A stretch of 64,000 nt of DNA from assembly GCA_964511965.1 (NCBI GenBank), contig CAZEGF010000023.1, forward strand, positions 100,725 to 164,724, in the 5' to 3' direction. The translations under genes and the position numbers were made by a program. The notes beneath the pieces were generated by a model, which made no database searches, was not told the origin of the DNA, and worked only from the letters and a program-made list of their open reading frames with translations. Source of the stretch: JAUSNA01 sp964511965. GTDB lineage: Bacteria > Patescibacteriota > Microgenomatia > Levybacterales > GWA1-39-11. Every line of letters begins with the position of its first letter. Within the stretch, counting starts at the first letter, position 1. Shown here piece after piece: positions 42,917 to 52,699 of the stretch.

Positions 42917-43851
42917 TGAAGGTTGATATAATAATCCCCAATTATAATGGCGCTCATTTAATAGAGCACAATCTAGCTAGCGTTGTGCATGCTTTAAGTT
43001 CATTTGATGGTCGAGTTATAATTGTAGATGATGGTTCAAAGTTGGAAGAACAAGAAAAACTTGAAGAGTTTATCTCAAAATTTAAAAATAAAGATAGAGT
43101 CGATCTATTTATCAAATCAAAAAATTCAGGTTTTCCTGGGACTGTCAATTTAGGCGTAAAAAAATCTTCAGCTAAATATGTGGTTCTCCTCAATAGTGAT
43201 GTGGTTCCCCGAGAAGATTTTTTAAAGACTCCTATTGAGAAACTTGAAAATGACGATACTCTTTTTGGAGTAGGTTGCATGGATGAAAGTATTGAGGGTT
43301 CCAAGAAGGTAGCTAGAGGTAGAGGTCTTTCATATTGGAGTAATGGGTTTTTGCATCACAAGAGGGGGGACGTTGATCGTGATAACACTTTTTGGATATC
43401 CGGTGGAAGTAGTGTTATAAGACGCGAATTATTCGAAAAACTTGGTGGTTTTGATGAGATCTACGCACCCTTTTATTGGGAAGATATAGATCTATCTTTT
43501 AGAGCACAAAAAGCCGGTTTTTCGATTAAATTTGATAATCAATCTATTGTTGAGCACTATCATCACGAAGGAGCTATAAAAAAGCATTATAGTTACAGAC
43601 GAATAACAACAATTTCATACAGAAATCAGTTCATATTTATTTGGAAGAACATAACAACAACAAAATATTTACTTAATCACTTTTTCTATTTGCCTATAAA
43701 TATTTTTGGTGCAATTTTTAGATTTGATTTACCTTTTTTACAAGGATTATTTCTTGCCATACTCTTACTTCCTGCTATAATTAATAGAAGATTTGAGCAA
43801 CAAAAATTTCTAAAAGTTTCTGACGAGAAAGTTATAGGTAGCAACTCATGA
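42916..43851 (+). CDS. GT2 glycosyltransferase (rhamnosyltransferase type)
   Basis: A 311-aa protein with VDIIIPNYNGAHLIEHNL, VIIVDDGSKLEEQEKL, KNSGFPGTVNLG and LLNSDVVPREDFL with the NSD metal site. WISGGSSVIRRELFEK and FYWEDIDLSFRAQKAGF complete the acceptor/catalytic part, and a C-terminal hydrophobic segment (about 265-290) may anchor it. It overlaps the following Dpm1-like gene by ATGA. Confidence 0.87.
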   Translation: MKVDIIIPNYNGAHLIEHNLASVVHALSSFDGRVIIVDDGSKLEEQEKLEEFISKFKNKDRVDLFIKSKNSGFPGTVNLGVKKSSAKYVVLLNSDVVPREDFLKTPIEKLENDDTLFGVGCMDESIEGSKKVARGRGLSYWSNGFLHHKRGDVDRDNTFWISGGSSVIRRELFEKLGGFDEIYAPFYWEDIDLSFRAQKAGFSIKFDNQSIVEHYHHEGAIKKHYSYRRITTISYRNQFIFIWKNITTTKYLLNHFFYLPINIFGAIFRFDLPFLQGLFLAILLLPAIINRRFEQQKFLKVSDEKVIGSNS

Positions 43852-44579
43852 ATTTATCAAAAAAAGTCCTCTCAATTGTGATTCCTGTATATAATGAAGA
43901 AAAAACTATTGGTATTGTTCTGTCAAATCTCAATAAGCTGACAATCCCCAACGTTAATAAAGAAATAATTGTAGTGGACGATGGATCAATTGATAGTTCA
44001 AAAAAAATAGTTACAAGCTTAAAAAACAAAATTAAAGGATTAAGATTTATCCAACACGAGAGGAATAAAGGAAAAGGAGCTGCTGTCCAAACCGGACTTA
44101 ACGAAGCAAAAGGGGATGTTCTGATGGTTCAAGACGCAGATCTTGAATACGACACAAATGATATTCCTCGGTTGTTAAAGCCAATTCTTGAAGGGAAAGC
44201 AAATGTCGTGTATGGTACGAGGTTGAGGAGAATGCCGAATGTAAAGAAAGAAGAAAAAACAGGCCGATTTTTCCTTCACTATTTCGGTAACAGATGGCTA
44301 AGTTTGGTGACAAGTATACTGTATTTTAATTGGGTTACAGATATGGAAACATGCTATAAGCTTTTTTCCCGTAAATCGTTTGAAGGTATTAAGCTTAAAT
44401 CAAGAACTTTTGATTTTGAACCGGAAATCACGGCAAAATTTTTAAAGAAGGGTCTTAAAATTCTTGAAATAGATATTAATACAAAACCACGTGGGTATGA
44501 TGAAGGAAAAAAATTACATACATTCAGGGACGGATTTAAAGCGTTGTGGACATTAGTGAAGTATAGGTTTGTGTCATGA
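43848..44579 (+). CDS. GT2 glycosyltransferase, Dpm1-like
   Basis: A 243-aa enzyme with LSIVIPVYNEEKTIGIVL, IIVVDDGSIDSSKKIV, NKGKGAAVQTGL and MVQDADLEYDTNDIP, where DAD is the metal site. DMETCYKLFSRKSF matches polyprenyl-phosphate glucose or mannose synthases. It is coupled by ATGA to the GT-C gene after it, again pairing a donor-making GT2 with a membrane GT. Confidence 0.88.
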   Translation: MNLSKKVLSIVIPVYNEEKTIGIVLSNLNKLTIPNVNKEIIVVDDGSIDSSKKIVTSLKNKIKGLRFIQHERNKGKGAAVQTGLNEAKGDVLMVQDADLEYDTNDIPRLLKPILEGKANVVYGTRLRRMPNVKKEEKTGRFFLHYFGNRWLSLVTSILYFNWVTDMETCYKLFSRKSFEGIKLKSRTFDFEPEITAKFLKKGLKILEIDINTKPRGYDEGKKLHTFRDGFKALWTLVKYRFVS

Positions 44580-45820
44580 AAAATCTAAGGCTTTCAGTTT
44601 CAAGTATTGTTTTGGCATGCTTGTCAGTTCCGGTAATAATGACGTATCAAATTTTTCCGGGAGATACGAATTTCATTCAGTTCGGTTTGATATTTCTCGG
44701 TCTTTTCCTTAATTTTTTAGTTGATATTATTAAAATTTCAGAGAAAAGATATTACACTTATAAATTCATTCTATTTTGGGTAATTCTAATTCTTTCAGTA
44801 GGAGGAGCTTTTGTTTCGGCAATAATAGTCAGGCATAAAGTTGCTCCGGTATTTCAAATCCATGACATAATCCTTCAATTGGAGGCAGCTATTCAATTTT
44901 TTAGACATGGGGTAAATCCTTGGGCGGCCACTTACTTCAATACATATATGGCCTCATGGCATTATTCCGACTCGATGATAAATCCTGCGCTGTATCATTT
45001 TGTAATGATGCCTTTATATCTTCTTTTTTCACTACCATTTTATTTTGTAGCAAATCACACACTTGGATATTTTGATGGTCGTATACCTCTTTACTTTCTT
45101 TATTTTTCTTTGCTCATAACTGCCTTTAAATTTATAAAAGATAAGGAAAAGAAATTATTGTTTGTAACTCTGTTGGCATTTAACCCTGCCATGTTTTCAT
45201 ATACGTTGGAGGGAAGATCCGATATATTCATGTTCGCTTTTTTCTTTGGAGGATTAGTTTTGTTATTTAAAAAACGGTATTCATATGCAGGAGTTTTTAT
45301 GGCCTCCGCTTTTGCGGTTAAGCAGTCTATCTGGCCAATTCTCCCGCTTTACATAGGATATATATATTTTCTATCTAAAAACGTTTCAAAAACCGCAAAG
45401 AGATTGCTTTCTTTTGTCATAACATTTCTCATTTTAGTTCTACCATTTGTCCTTTGGAACCCAATGGCATTTCTAAATAGTACCGTACTTTATTTGTCAG
45501 GAAATACTGCACACAGTTATCCAATATCAGGATACGGATTAGGAGTTTTACTACATCAACTTGGATTTATCAAAAATCTTTCAGACTCATACCCTTTTGT
45601 TATCTGGCAAATAGTTATAGTAATACCTTTTATGTGTTATATGTTGTATTTACTCAGAAAAAATACCAATGTCAGAATGCTGATTTTAACATACGGTTTA
45701 TTGACAATTGTTTACTGGTATTTGTCTCGGTATTTCAACAATAGCCATATGGGATATTTAACTATGGTTTTTTTAACCGCATATTTTTGGCCCGAGAGTT
45801 CTGACAATCATGAAAATTAA
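44576..45820 (+). CDS. GT-C-like multi-pass membrane glycosyltransferase
   Basis: A 414-aa protein with about 11 helices. The large first loop has HDIILQLEAAIQFFRHGVNP followed by WAATYFN, in which His-Asp occupies the usual GT-C catalytic position. AFNPAMFSYTLEGRSDIFMF resembles GT87-type enzymes. It is translationally coupled to the Dpm1-like GT2 before it and overlaps the GT39 after it by 11 bp. Family call is by topology and context; acceptor unknown. Confidence 0.65.
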   Translation: MKNLRLSVSSIVLACLSVPVIMTYQIFPGDTNFIQFGLIFLGLFLNFLVDIIKISEKRYYTYKFILFWVILILSVGGAFVSAIIVRHKVAPVFQIHDIILQLEAAIQFFRHGVNPWAATYFNTYMASWHYSDSMINPALYHFVMMPLYLLFSLPFYFVANHTLGYFDGRIPLYFLYFSLLITAFKFIKDKEKKLLFVTLLAFNPAMFSYTLEGRSDIFMFAFFFGGLVLLFKKRYSYAGVFMASAFAVKQSIWPILPLYIGYIYFLSKNVSKTAKRLLSFVITFLILVLPFVLWNPMAFLNSTVLYLSGNTAHSYPISGYGLGVLLHQLGFIKNLSDSYPFVIWQIVIVIPFMCYMLYLLRKNTNVRMLILTYGLLTIVYWYLSRYFNNSHMGYLTMVFLTAYFWPESSDNHEN

Positions 45821-47528
45821 CATCTCACTTCCTCGCAATGTCATTTTCTTGTTGAGTAGCTTTTTCGTTTTGGGAATTATTCTAAGGTTTTTTGCTCTAT
45901 CATCCTTCCCCAATGGGTTTTCACGTGATGAAGCGTTTTTGGGTTACAACGCATTCTCAATTTTAGTAACAGGAAGAGATATAAATAGTCATTTTCTACC
46001 ATTATTTCTCGAATCTTTTTTGTACACACCCGCAGGATATGCGTATTTTTCAATACCGTTTATTAAGTTATTTGGATTAAGTATATTTTCGGTCAGATTT
46101 GCTTCAGCACTTTTTGGATCGCTTTCCATTCCAGCAATATTTTTTCTAACTAAAAGTTTACTGTCATTTCAGCAGGATAAAAAAATTACTGAAAGATTAA
46201 TTTTATTTATGAGTTTGGCATCATCCTTTTTACTAGCAATCACTCCTTGGCATATTAATTTATCAAGAACTGCAAGTGTATCCACTTTAGTTACCTTTTT
46301 TATAATACTTGGATGTTATTTTTTCATTGAATGGATTAGGACAAACAACAAAAAATTATTATTCTTGTCTTTTGCTGGTTATTTTATATCGTTATTTTTT
46401 TATATTGCACCTTTCTCCTTCCTGCCACTATTTATTTTGATTTCCTATTTTTTGTTTAAAAAACATATCACAAAAAACAAAAAAACATTTATCGCTTTGT
46501 ATGTTCTGTTTCTAGTACCTGTTTTATTTGTTTTATTATCTCCAACGCTTTCTTTAAGAGTACAAACATTAAGTATAACGAAAAACCCATTAGTTAAATT
46601 AATTTTGATTGAAGACACAGGAAGAGATGGAGTTGGGAATATACCACCCTTAGTTGCCCGTACATTTCATAATAAATTAATTGTTATATCTGATATTTTT
46701 TTACAAAACTATTTTAGCCACTTTACATATAATTATTTATTCCGAGATAATGGTTACCCTGAAAGATTCAAAATTCCGGAATCAGGACTTCTTTTCCCTG
46801 TATATTTAATATTTATTGCTATGGGTATTTACTACCTTTTTAGATCGGAAGGCAACATTAAGTGGTTTTTGATTGGATGGATCCTTTTAGGTCCAATAGG
46901 AAGTGGTTTTGCCAGCGATGATGTACCCAATTTGCAAAGAACACTATTTATGCTTCCTCCAATTCTAATTGTATCAGCTTATGGAATTGCAAAAGTATTA
47001 CAAGACCTGAGTAAAAAAGGAATTAATAAGCTCATTTTAATTCTTATTCTAATTATTGTTTTGCTTTACGAATTTATTACTTATTTACACTTATTTTATT
47101 ACCATGAAAATGCATATAGGCCATGGTATAGACAAGACGGTTATCAAGATCTTATATCAAAAATTAACAGACTAAAGAATAGTTACTCCAAAGTTGTAGT
47201 AACAAACAGAGAATCGGCACCGACAATTTTTCTACTATTTTTTAATAAATATGACCCGGCATCCATGCAAAAAACAGTTGCTAAAAGTATTCTTCGCGAT
47301 ACTGATAGAATTAGCTTTTCAAATTATGAAATTACTCAAGAAGAATGTCCCCTTAGAGTTGAGCTAGACCCAAAAACGGGCATAAAAAATCTTATGGGGC
47401 AGAAAGGAATGTTATATGTAAATAGCGGGTTTTGCAAAAATGAGAACTTACCATCAAATGTAAAGATACTAGATACTGTCTATCGGGCTGACGGATCAAA
47501 AGTATTTTTAATAATGACTATACAATGA
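45810..47528 (+). CDS. GT39-type membrane glycosyltransferase
   Basis: A 572-aa protein with about ten helices. GFSRDEAFLGYNAFS holds the Asp40-Glu41 pair; RFASALFGSLSI and TPWHINLSRTAS follow the paralog pattern. The region before the last helices (ARTFHNKLIV, NYLFRDNGYPERFK, ESGLLFP) is closest to the stand-alone copy at 7775, suggesting a recent common ancestor. The soluble C-terminal part has two cysteines. Confidence 0.85.
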   Translation: MKINISLPRNVIFLLSSFFVLGIILRFFALSSFPNGFSRDEAFLGYNAFSILVTGRDINSHFLPLFLESFLYTPAGYAYFSIPFIKLFGLSIFSVRFASALFGSLSIPAIFFLTKSLLSFQQDKKITERLILFMSLASSFLLAITPWHINLSRTASVSTLVTFFIILGCYFFIEWIRTNNKKLLFLSFAGYFISLFFYIAPFSFLPLFILISYFLFKKHITKNKKTFIALYVLFLVPVLFVLLSPTLSLRVQTLSITKNPLVKLILIEDTGRDGVGNIPPLVARTFHNKLIVISDIFLQNYFSHFTYNYLFRDNGYPERFKIPESGLLFPVYLIFIAMGIYYLFRSEGNIKWFLIGWILLGPIGSGFASDDVPNLQRTLFMLPPILIVSAYGIAKVLQDLSKKGINKLILILILIIVLLYEFITYLHLFYYHENAYRPWYRQDGYQDLISKINRLKNSYSKVVVTNRESAPTIFLLFFNKYDPASMQKTVAKSILRDTDRISFSNYEITQEECPLRVELDPKTGIKNLMGQKGMLYVNSGFCKNENLPSNVKILDTVYRADGSKVFLIMTIQ

Positions 47529-47546
47529 GTTGCTTGAATAAATAAA

Positions 47547-49487
47547 ATGTTTAACTTGATGTCTCCTGAATTTATTTTTTTCTTTATATATTCATTTATT
47601 GCATTATTTATTTCTGCCTATATTCCCGGAAGTGTCGTTTTAAAATACTCAAAATTAAAAGCCCCTTTTATAATTTATATAGCTCTTTCGATTTCAGTTG
47701 GTATTTCATTTTGGGCTCTTCAAGGATTTATTCTAGGATTTCTAAATTTAAGATTTTTGACATATATTTATCTTCTTGTATTTTCCATCTTTTGGTTAAA
47801 AAATTTCAGATTTCAATCAATTAAATTTAAGTTTAATAAATTTATTATTATGTCACTGCTTTTGATCACAGCAGGTGTTCTATCTCAAAATATCGCTTCT
47901 TTTTTTATGGGAATACAAACCTCACATGGTATTTCATTTTGCTGTGTTGATGCGAGTGACAGTTTATATTTTGCATCACTGAGTCAGGAAATAGTCAATC
48001 ATATCCCGCCTTTCGAGCCGGGTCTTTCGGGAACAATTGTTAAAAACTATCACTATTTATCAAATATTTTTATTGCTGAGATTTCCCGAGTTTTTTTAAT
48101 ACCTCTTAATATTCTTCAATTTCAAGTTTCCTCTCTATTTTTGTCTATATTGCTTGGGCTAAGTGCGTTATCTTTTGGTCTTTATGTTGTTAAAAGAGAA
48201 AAATTTACTTTGTGGATCTTATTTTTCTTATATTTTGGTGGGGATTTAATTTGGTTATTTCTTTTATTTCTAAATAAAGGTGTAAATCCATTCGTCATGA
48301 GCTCACTTGAGGATGGAGTTAAATTTTTAAGCAATCCTCCACGAGCATTTGCGATCATCCAGTTTTTTAATGGAACAGCACTCCTATATTATTTCTTGAA
48401 GGAAAAAAGATCGTTATTTGTCACAACAATTGTAGGTATAGTTTTTGGTACTCTCATTGGATTTAAAGTTTATATCGGTATTTTTGCAATCTCTGGATTA
48501 TTTGTGCTTTGTATTTATCAACTATTCAAACGAAATATTGAAACCTTAAAATTATTAATTGTTTCAGGAGTAGTTTCCCTCTTATTGTATCTACCTGTAA
48601 ATAGTAATGCCGGTGGTCTTTATTTTACCGGATTTTGGTCCTTCGAAAATTTCATTTCTCAACCGTATCTCAATTTGGGAAGACTTGAACTTTCTCGAAG
48701 GATATTTCTTGATGATAATAAAATTTTAAAATCTTATTTTTTTGAAGCAATATTTTTTATTACAACAATTTTTTCATTTTTTGGGACAAAAATAATCGGT
48801 GTTTTTCAAACTAAAAAATCTCTTTCACAAATACCCCTACAAATCCATATTTTTTTATTAACCGGACTTTTGCTAAGTTTTGTTCTTGGATTTTTCTTTC
48901 AACAAGCATCCGGTGGTTCCAATACTTTTAATTTTATAGTTAGCGTTTTTATTATCGGCAGTATCTATACAGCACTTTCAATGGATTATGTTACATCTTT
49001 TAAAAAACCAATCACTTTTTTGACTACAATTGTTATCATTTCTTTAACGGTTCCTAGAGTTATATATGAGACAACCCACAACATTCAAAGGCTTACCAGT
49101 AACTTATATCAGTCTATTACCCCGAAGCAACTAGAGGCTTTCGAATATTTACGTAGTCAAGATAAAGGGCTTACAATTATTGACCGGAATTTTTTTGGAT
49201 TGGATTCTTCAAGCCCTTATGTTTCGTTTTTTGTAAATCAACCAATGTATTTATCAGGTGCACAAATTCTTGAGAGTCATGGAGTAAAAGTTTCCTCAAG
49301 GAATCAACGTGTATTAAGAATGCTTGATCCACTAAATATTGATAGTTCTCAAAAACTTTATAAAGAGGAGGGAATTAAGTATCTAGTGATTGGGAAAACA
49401 AGTCCTATTGCTACTGTATCGGCTACATTTTCAAAAACATTATTTTCAAATAATGAAGTTGTGATCCTTAAAATTGAGTGGCCTTAA
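47547..49487 (+). CDS. Large GT-C-like membrane protein, family not recognised
   Basis: A 646-aa protein with about 12-14 hydrophobic helices. A long loop near residues 125-170 contains GISFCCVDASDSLYFASLSQ and then KNYHYLSNIFIAE, an acidic loop in the position of a GT-C active site. The C-terminal 120 residues are soluble, with no FPGW module. It follows a GT39 gene by 18 bp and resembles predicted GT-C enzymes in topology only; a channel or acyltransferase cannot be excluded. Confidence 0.55.
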   Translation: MFNLMSPEFIFFFIYSFIALFISAYIPGSVVLKYSKLKAPFIIYIALSISVGISFWALQGFILGFLNLRFLTYIYLLVFSIFWLKNFRFQSIKFKFNKFIIMSLLLITAGVLSQNIASFFMGIQTSHGISFCCVDASDSLYFASLSQEIVNHIPPFEPGLSGTIVKNYHYLSNIFIAEISRVFLIPLNILQFQVSSLFLSILLGLSALSFGLYVVKREKFTLWILFFLYFGGDLIWLFLLFLNKGVNPFVMSSLEDGVKFLSNPPRAFAIIQFFNGTALLYYFLKEKRSLFVTTIVGIVFGTLIGFKVYIGIFAISGLFVLCIYQLFKRNIETLKLLIVSGVVSLLLYLPVNSNAGGLYFTGFWSFENFISQPYLNLGRLELSRRIFLDDNKILKSYFFEAIFFITTIFSFFGTKIIGVFQTKKSLSQIPLQIHIFLLTGLLLSFVLGFFFQQASGGSNTFNFIVSVFIIGSIYTALSMDYVTSFKKPITFLTTIVIISLTVPRVIYETTHNIQRLTSNLYQSITPKQLEAFEYLRSQDKGLTIIDRNFFGLDSSSPYVSFFVNQPMYLSGAQILESHGVKVSSRNQRVLRMLDPLNIDSSQKLYKEEGIKYLVIGKTSPIATVSATFSKTLFSNNEVVILKIEWP

Positions 49488-49520
49488 GTGGTTACAAATA
49501 CTTTAAACTTATAAAATAAA

Positions 49521-51041
49521 ATGACCAATAAAAGTAATCCCTATAATTTTATAAGCAAATATTTCAAAAAAAATAGAATTAATTATATTCTGTGTTTGAT
49601 TCTTCTTTTTTCCACTTTCCTTAGATTTTATAGTTATGACACAAGATGGGGTCTTGCATATGAGCAGGCGTGGTTTGCAGTCATTGCACGGCATGCACTT
49701 TCTACTTTTCAGCTGCCATTATTGGGTCCTTTTGCCTCTGGTGGACCCTTCCAAACAGGTGGTGAATGGTTTTGGATCGTAATGGCTGGAACATTACTCA
49801 ATCCATTCAGTGTAATCTCCCCATGGGTTTTTATATCAATGCTTTCTGTTTTTCAGGTATATCTTTTATATGTACTTGGAAAACATTATGGAGGAAAAAG
49901 CTTATCTTACGTCGTAGCTATATTAGGGGCAGTATCTATCTCTCAGGTACTTCAAGCAACAAACCTTACCAATCAGATGCCATCATCTCTGTGTGCATCT
50001 CTATTACTTATTGCAGTTGTCTTATATCTGAAGAAAGAGAGGAATATTTTTCTTTTCCTGTCCGGATTTGCAGTAGGATTATCATCCTCTATTCATCTTC
50101 AAGGGGTACTACTCGTTATACCACTCTTATGCTTTGTACTTATGACAAAATCAATAAGCCCTAAAAAATTACTCTTCGTTGGAATGGGAATATTTGTACC
50201 ATGGTTACCCGTACTTTTTATCGATGCTCAAAATAATTTTTATAATACAAAAAATATGTTAGCGTACTTTACTGGATCTCAGAACCGTATATCTTATGAT
50301 GAACTTGGTAGAAGATGGTTAACATTTATTATTGAATATGTTCCAACATCTTGGAGCAGGATCGTTGGGGGAAATATATTTCTTGGTTATGCTCAAATTT
50401 TGCTTGTCGGATTTACTTTTATTTATTCCTTATACAAAAAAACTTTAAATAAGAAATGGATAATTATCTTTGTATCAACCATTATTATGACATTTGCTCT
50501 TAGATACATAAGAACCCCTCTGTATGAGAACTATACTACTTTTATTCACCCATTCGTAATTCTTTTGATAGGTTGGTCTATTTGGAATTTATATAAATTG
50601 CGTAAATATGTCGCGATAACTTCTCTTGCAATTATAGTATCAAGTAGTGTTTTTTTTCTTTGGAAAGATATAGCAAACAGTACAAATTTCACAAATTTGA
50701 CTACTAAACAGTATGTCTCATTTCTTAAGAGAAAATTCCCTAATCAAAAGTTTGCTATCTATGATTACAACTTCAATAATAAGCAAAACACATTGCCTCT
50801 TGTTCTTTATTTACAGACCGAAGGATTACTTGATGATAGCGGTCATAGGATAGGTATGGTCATCGTTGCTAATTCAACGATTAAAATCACTCCGCATAAA
50901 GCTATTTTCGGAGGTGATGGGGGATATCAATTGGTTGATCTTACAGCCTCAGGAAGTTCTGCCCTCCAGAAGGCTAAATGGGCTTTTGTTAATCCTTCAA
51001 TTATTTACAATTCTGTCGAATATTGGTACAAGGATAAGTGA
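49521..51041 (+). CDS. GT39/ArnT-like membrane protein with altered catalytic loop
   Basis: A 506-aa protein with about 11 helices. After helix 1 the loop reads WGLAYEQAWFAVIARHAL, so the usual Asp-Glu pair is replaced by Glu48-Gln49. The loop GPFASGGPFQTGGEWFWIV and later helices still fit the GT39/ArnT fold. It may belong to a different GT-C subfamily or have changed activity. It sits 33 bp after the previous gene and overlaps the next frame by GTGA. Confidence 0.68.
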   Translation: MTNKSNPYNFISKYFKKNRINYILCLILLFSTFLRFYSYDTRWGLAYEQAWFAVIARHALSTFQLPLLGPFASGGPFQTGGEWFWIVMAGTLLNPFSVISPWVFISMLSVFQVYLLYVLGKHYGGKSLSYVVAILGAVSISQVLQATNLTNQMPSSLCASLLLIAVVLYLKKERNIFLFLSGFAVGLSSSIHLQGVLLVIPLLCFVLMTKSISPKKLLFVGMGIFVPWLPVLFIDAQNNFYNTKNMLAYFTGSQNRISYDELGRRWLTFIIEYVPTSWSRIVGGNIFLGYAQILLVGFTFIYSLYKKTLNKKWIIIFVSTIIMTFALRYIRTPLYENYTTFIHPFVILLIGWSIWNLYKLRKYVAITSLAIIVSSSVFFLWKDIANSTNFTNLTTKQYVSFLKRKFPNQKFAIYDYNFNNKQNTLPLVLYLQTEGLLDDSGHRIGMVIVANSTIKITPHKAIFGGDGGYQLVDLTASGSSALQKAKWAFVNPSIIYNSVEYWYKDK

Positions 51042-52699
51042 GGGGTAATAATATTAAAGTATTATTAAGCGATTCTATGCAAAAAAAGTTCTTATTGCTC
51101 ATTGGGATTGTGCTAATTGCACTTTTACTGAGGTTTATTTTCCTTGGGAGTATAGCTCCTTCTTTAACATGGGATGAGACTTCTTGGGGATATAATGCAT
51201 ATTCGATAGGACTTGATGGCCGTGATGAGTTCGGTAAATTATTGCCTCTAACATATCTTGAATCATTTGGTGATTTTAAGCCACCAGTGTATGCTTATCT
51301 TGATATTTTTCCCATTAAAATATTTGGACTTAATGAGTTTGCTACGCGTTTTCCGTCAGCATTCTTCGGGACATTAACCGTACTTTTGACCTATTTCCTG
51401 GTTAAAGAAATTTTTGGCAAAGAGAAGGAGGATTTAGCCCTCATATCCTCCTTCATGCTGGCAATTTCTCCTTGGCACATCATGCTATCTCGAGCGGCTT
51501 TTGAGGCAAATGTAGCGAATTTCTTTATCGTTTTTGGTGTTTTTTTGTTTTTAAAAGCTTTACGAACAAAACCGATTTTTTTACCTCTTTCTGTTCTGTC
51601 ATTTGTTCTTGCAATGAACACATTTAATAGTGCAAGAATTGTCGTTCCAATTCTTGGTCTAATTTTAGTAGGTGCTTTTTATAAAAAACTATTAAAACCT
51701 TTTACAATTTCAATTATTTCATTTATTTTGGGGGTTATGCTTTTGCTTCCGCTTTTACTGTTTATGAATTCACCTCAAGCCAAGCTTCGATTTAATGAGG
51801 TGAATATATTCACAGACATTGGGGTAATTGATAGAACAAACCAGGAAATAAAAAATGATAACAATTCTTTAATTTCAAAAATTCTACATAATAGAAGATT
51901 TACTTACGGAGTAGAGTATATTCATCATTATCTTGATAATCTGGCTCCTCAATTCTTATTTATAAAGGGTGATGGAAATCCGAAATTCTCTATTCAGGAT
52001 GTTGGGCAACTTTACATTTGGGAAATACCCTTTTTTGTCGGAGGACTGTTACTGTTATTTAGAAAAAGAGAAAAATATTGGTGGATAATTCCTGTGTGGT
52101 TGGTCGTTGGTATAATTCCTGCCGGCTTTGCGAGAGAAACACCCCATGCGCTTCGTATAGAATCGGCTCTTCCTACATTTCAAATAATAACAGCCATTGG
52201 TATTTATTATTTTTTAAAATATCTAAATACTTTAAAAAACAAAAATTGGGGAAAAGGTATGGCTGTAATATTTTTTATTGTCGTTCTATTTAACTTAGTT
52301 TATTTTGCACAAAACTATTTCTATCACTATTCATATGAATATTCAGGAGAATGGCAATATGGTTATAAAGAATCAATTGCATATGTCTCATCTGTTCAAA
52401 ACAAGTACGATAATATATATATCACCGAGAGTCTTGGGAGGCCTTATATTTACTATTTATTTTATTTACAGTATCCTCCTCAAAAATTTAGGAATGAAGG
52501 AACAATCTATCGTGAAGCACTAGGATTCGTTCATGTCCAAAGTTTTTCAAAATTTCATTTTAGTGATCAAATTGGCAAAATTCACGACACAAAAGCTCTA
52601 TACATAGCAACTCCAGGTGAAAGACCCGGAAATACAAATCTAATTAAGGAATTTAAATTATTAAACGGTCATGTAGCTCTTGTTGCATATACTCTATGA
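51038..52699 (+). CDS. GT39-type membrane glycosyltransferase
   Basis: A 553-aa protein with about ten helices. LTWDETSWGYNAYS has the Asp46-Glu47 pair; RFPSAFFGTLTV and SPWHIMLSRAAFEANV match the paralogs. The extracytoplasmic segment ISKILHNRRFTYGVEYIHHY is shared with the next gene. The GTG at 51038 overlaps the previous stop; an ATG at 51077 (MQKKFLLLIG) is an alternative that fits the usual GT39 N-terminus. Overlaps the next GT39 by ATGA. Confidence 0.85.
   Translation: MRGNNIKVLLSDSMQKKFLLLIGIVLIALLLRFIFLGSIAPSLTWDETSWGYNAYSIGLDGRDEFGKLLPLTYLESFGDFKPPVYAYLDIFPIKIFGLNEFATRFPSAFFGTLTVLLTYFLVKEIFGKEKEDLALISSFMLAISPWHIMLSRAAFEANVANFFIVFGVFLFLKALRTKPIFLPLSVLSFVLAMNTFNSARIVVPILGLILVGAFYKKLLKPFTISIISFILGVMLLLPLLLFMNSPQAKLRFNEVNIFTDIGVIDRTNQEIKNDNNSLISKILHNRRFTYGVEYIHHYLDNLAPQFLFIKGDGNPKFSIQDVGQLYIWEIPFFVGGLLLLFRKREKYWWIIPVWLVVGIIPAGFARETPHALRIESALPTFQIITAIGIYYFLKYLNTLKNKNWGKGMAVIFFIVVLFNLVYFAQNYFYHYSYEYSGEWQYGYKESIAYVSSVQNKYDNIYITESLGRPYIYYLFYLQYPPQKFRNEGTIYREALGFVHVQSFSKFHFSDQIGKIHDTKALYIATPGERPGNTNLIKEFKLLNGHVALVAYTL

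Noticed and set aside
40673..43851. Frameshift joining the truncated YfhO to the next gene
   Set aside because: The following ATG directly opens a complete GT2 fold, and no frame after the stop encodes the missing helix.
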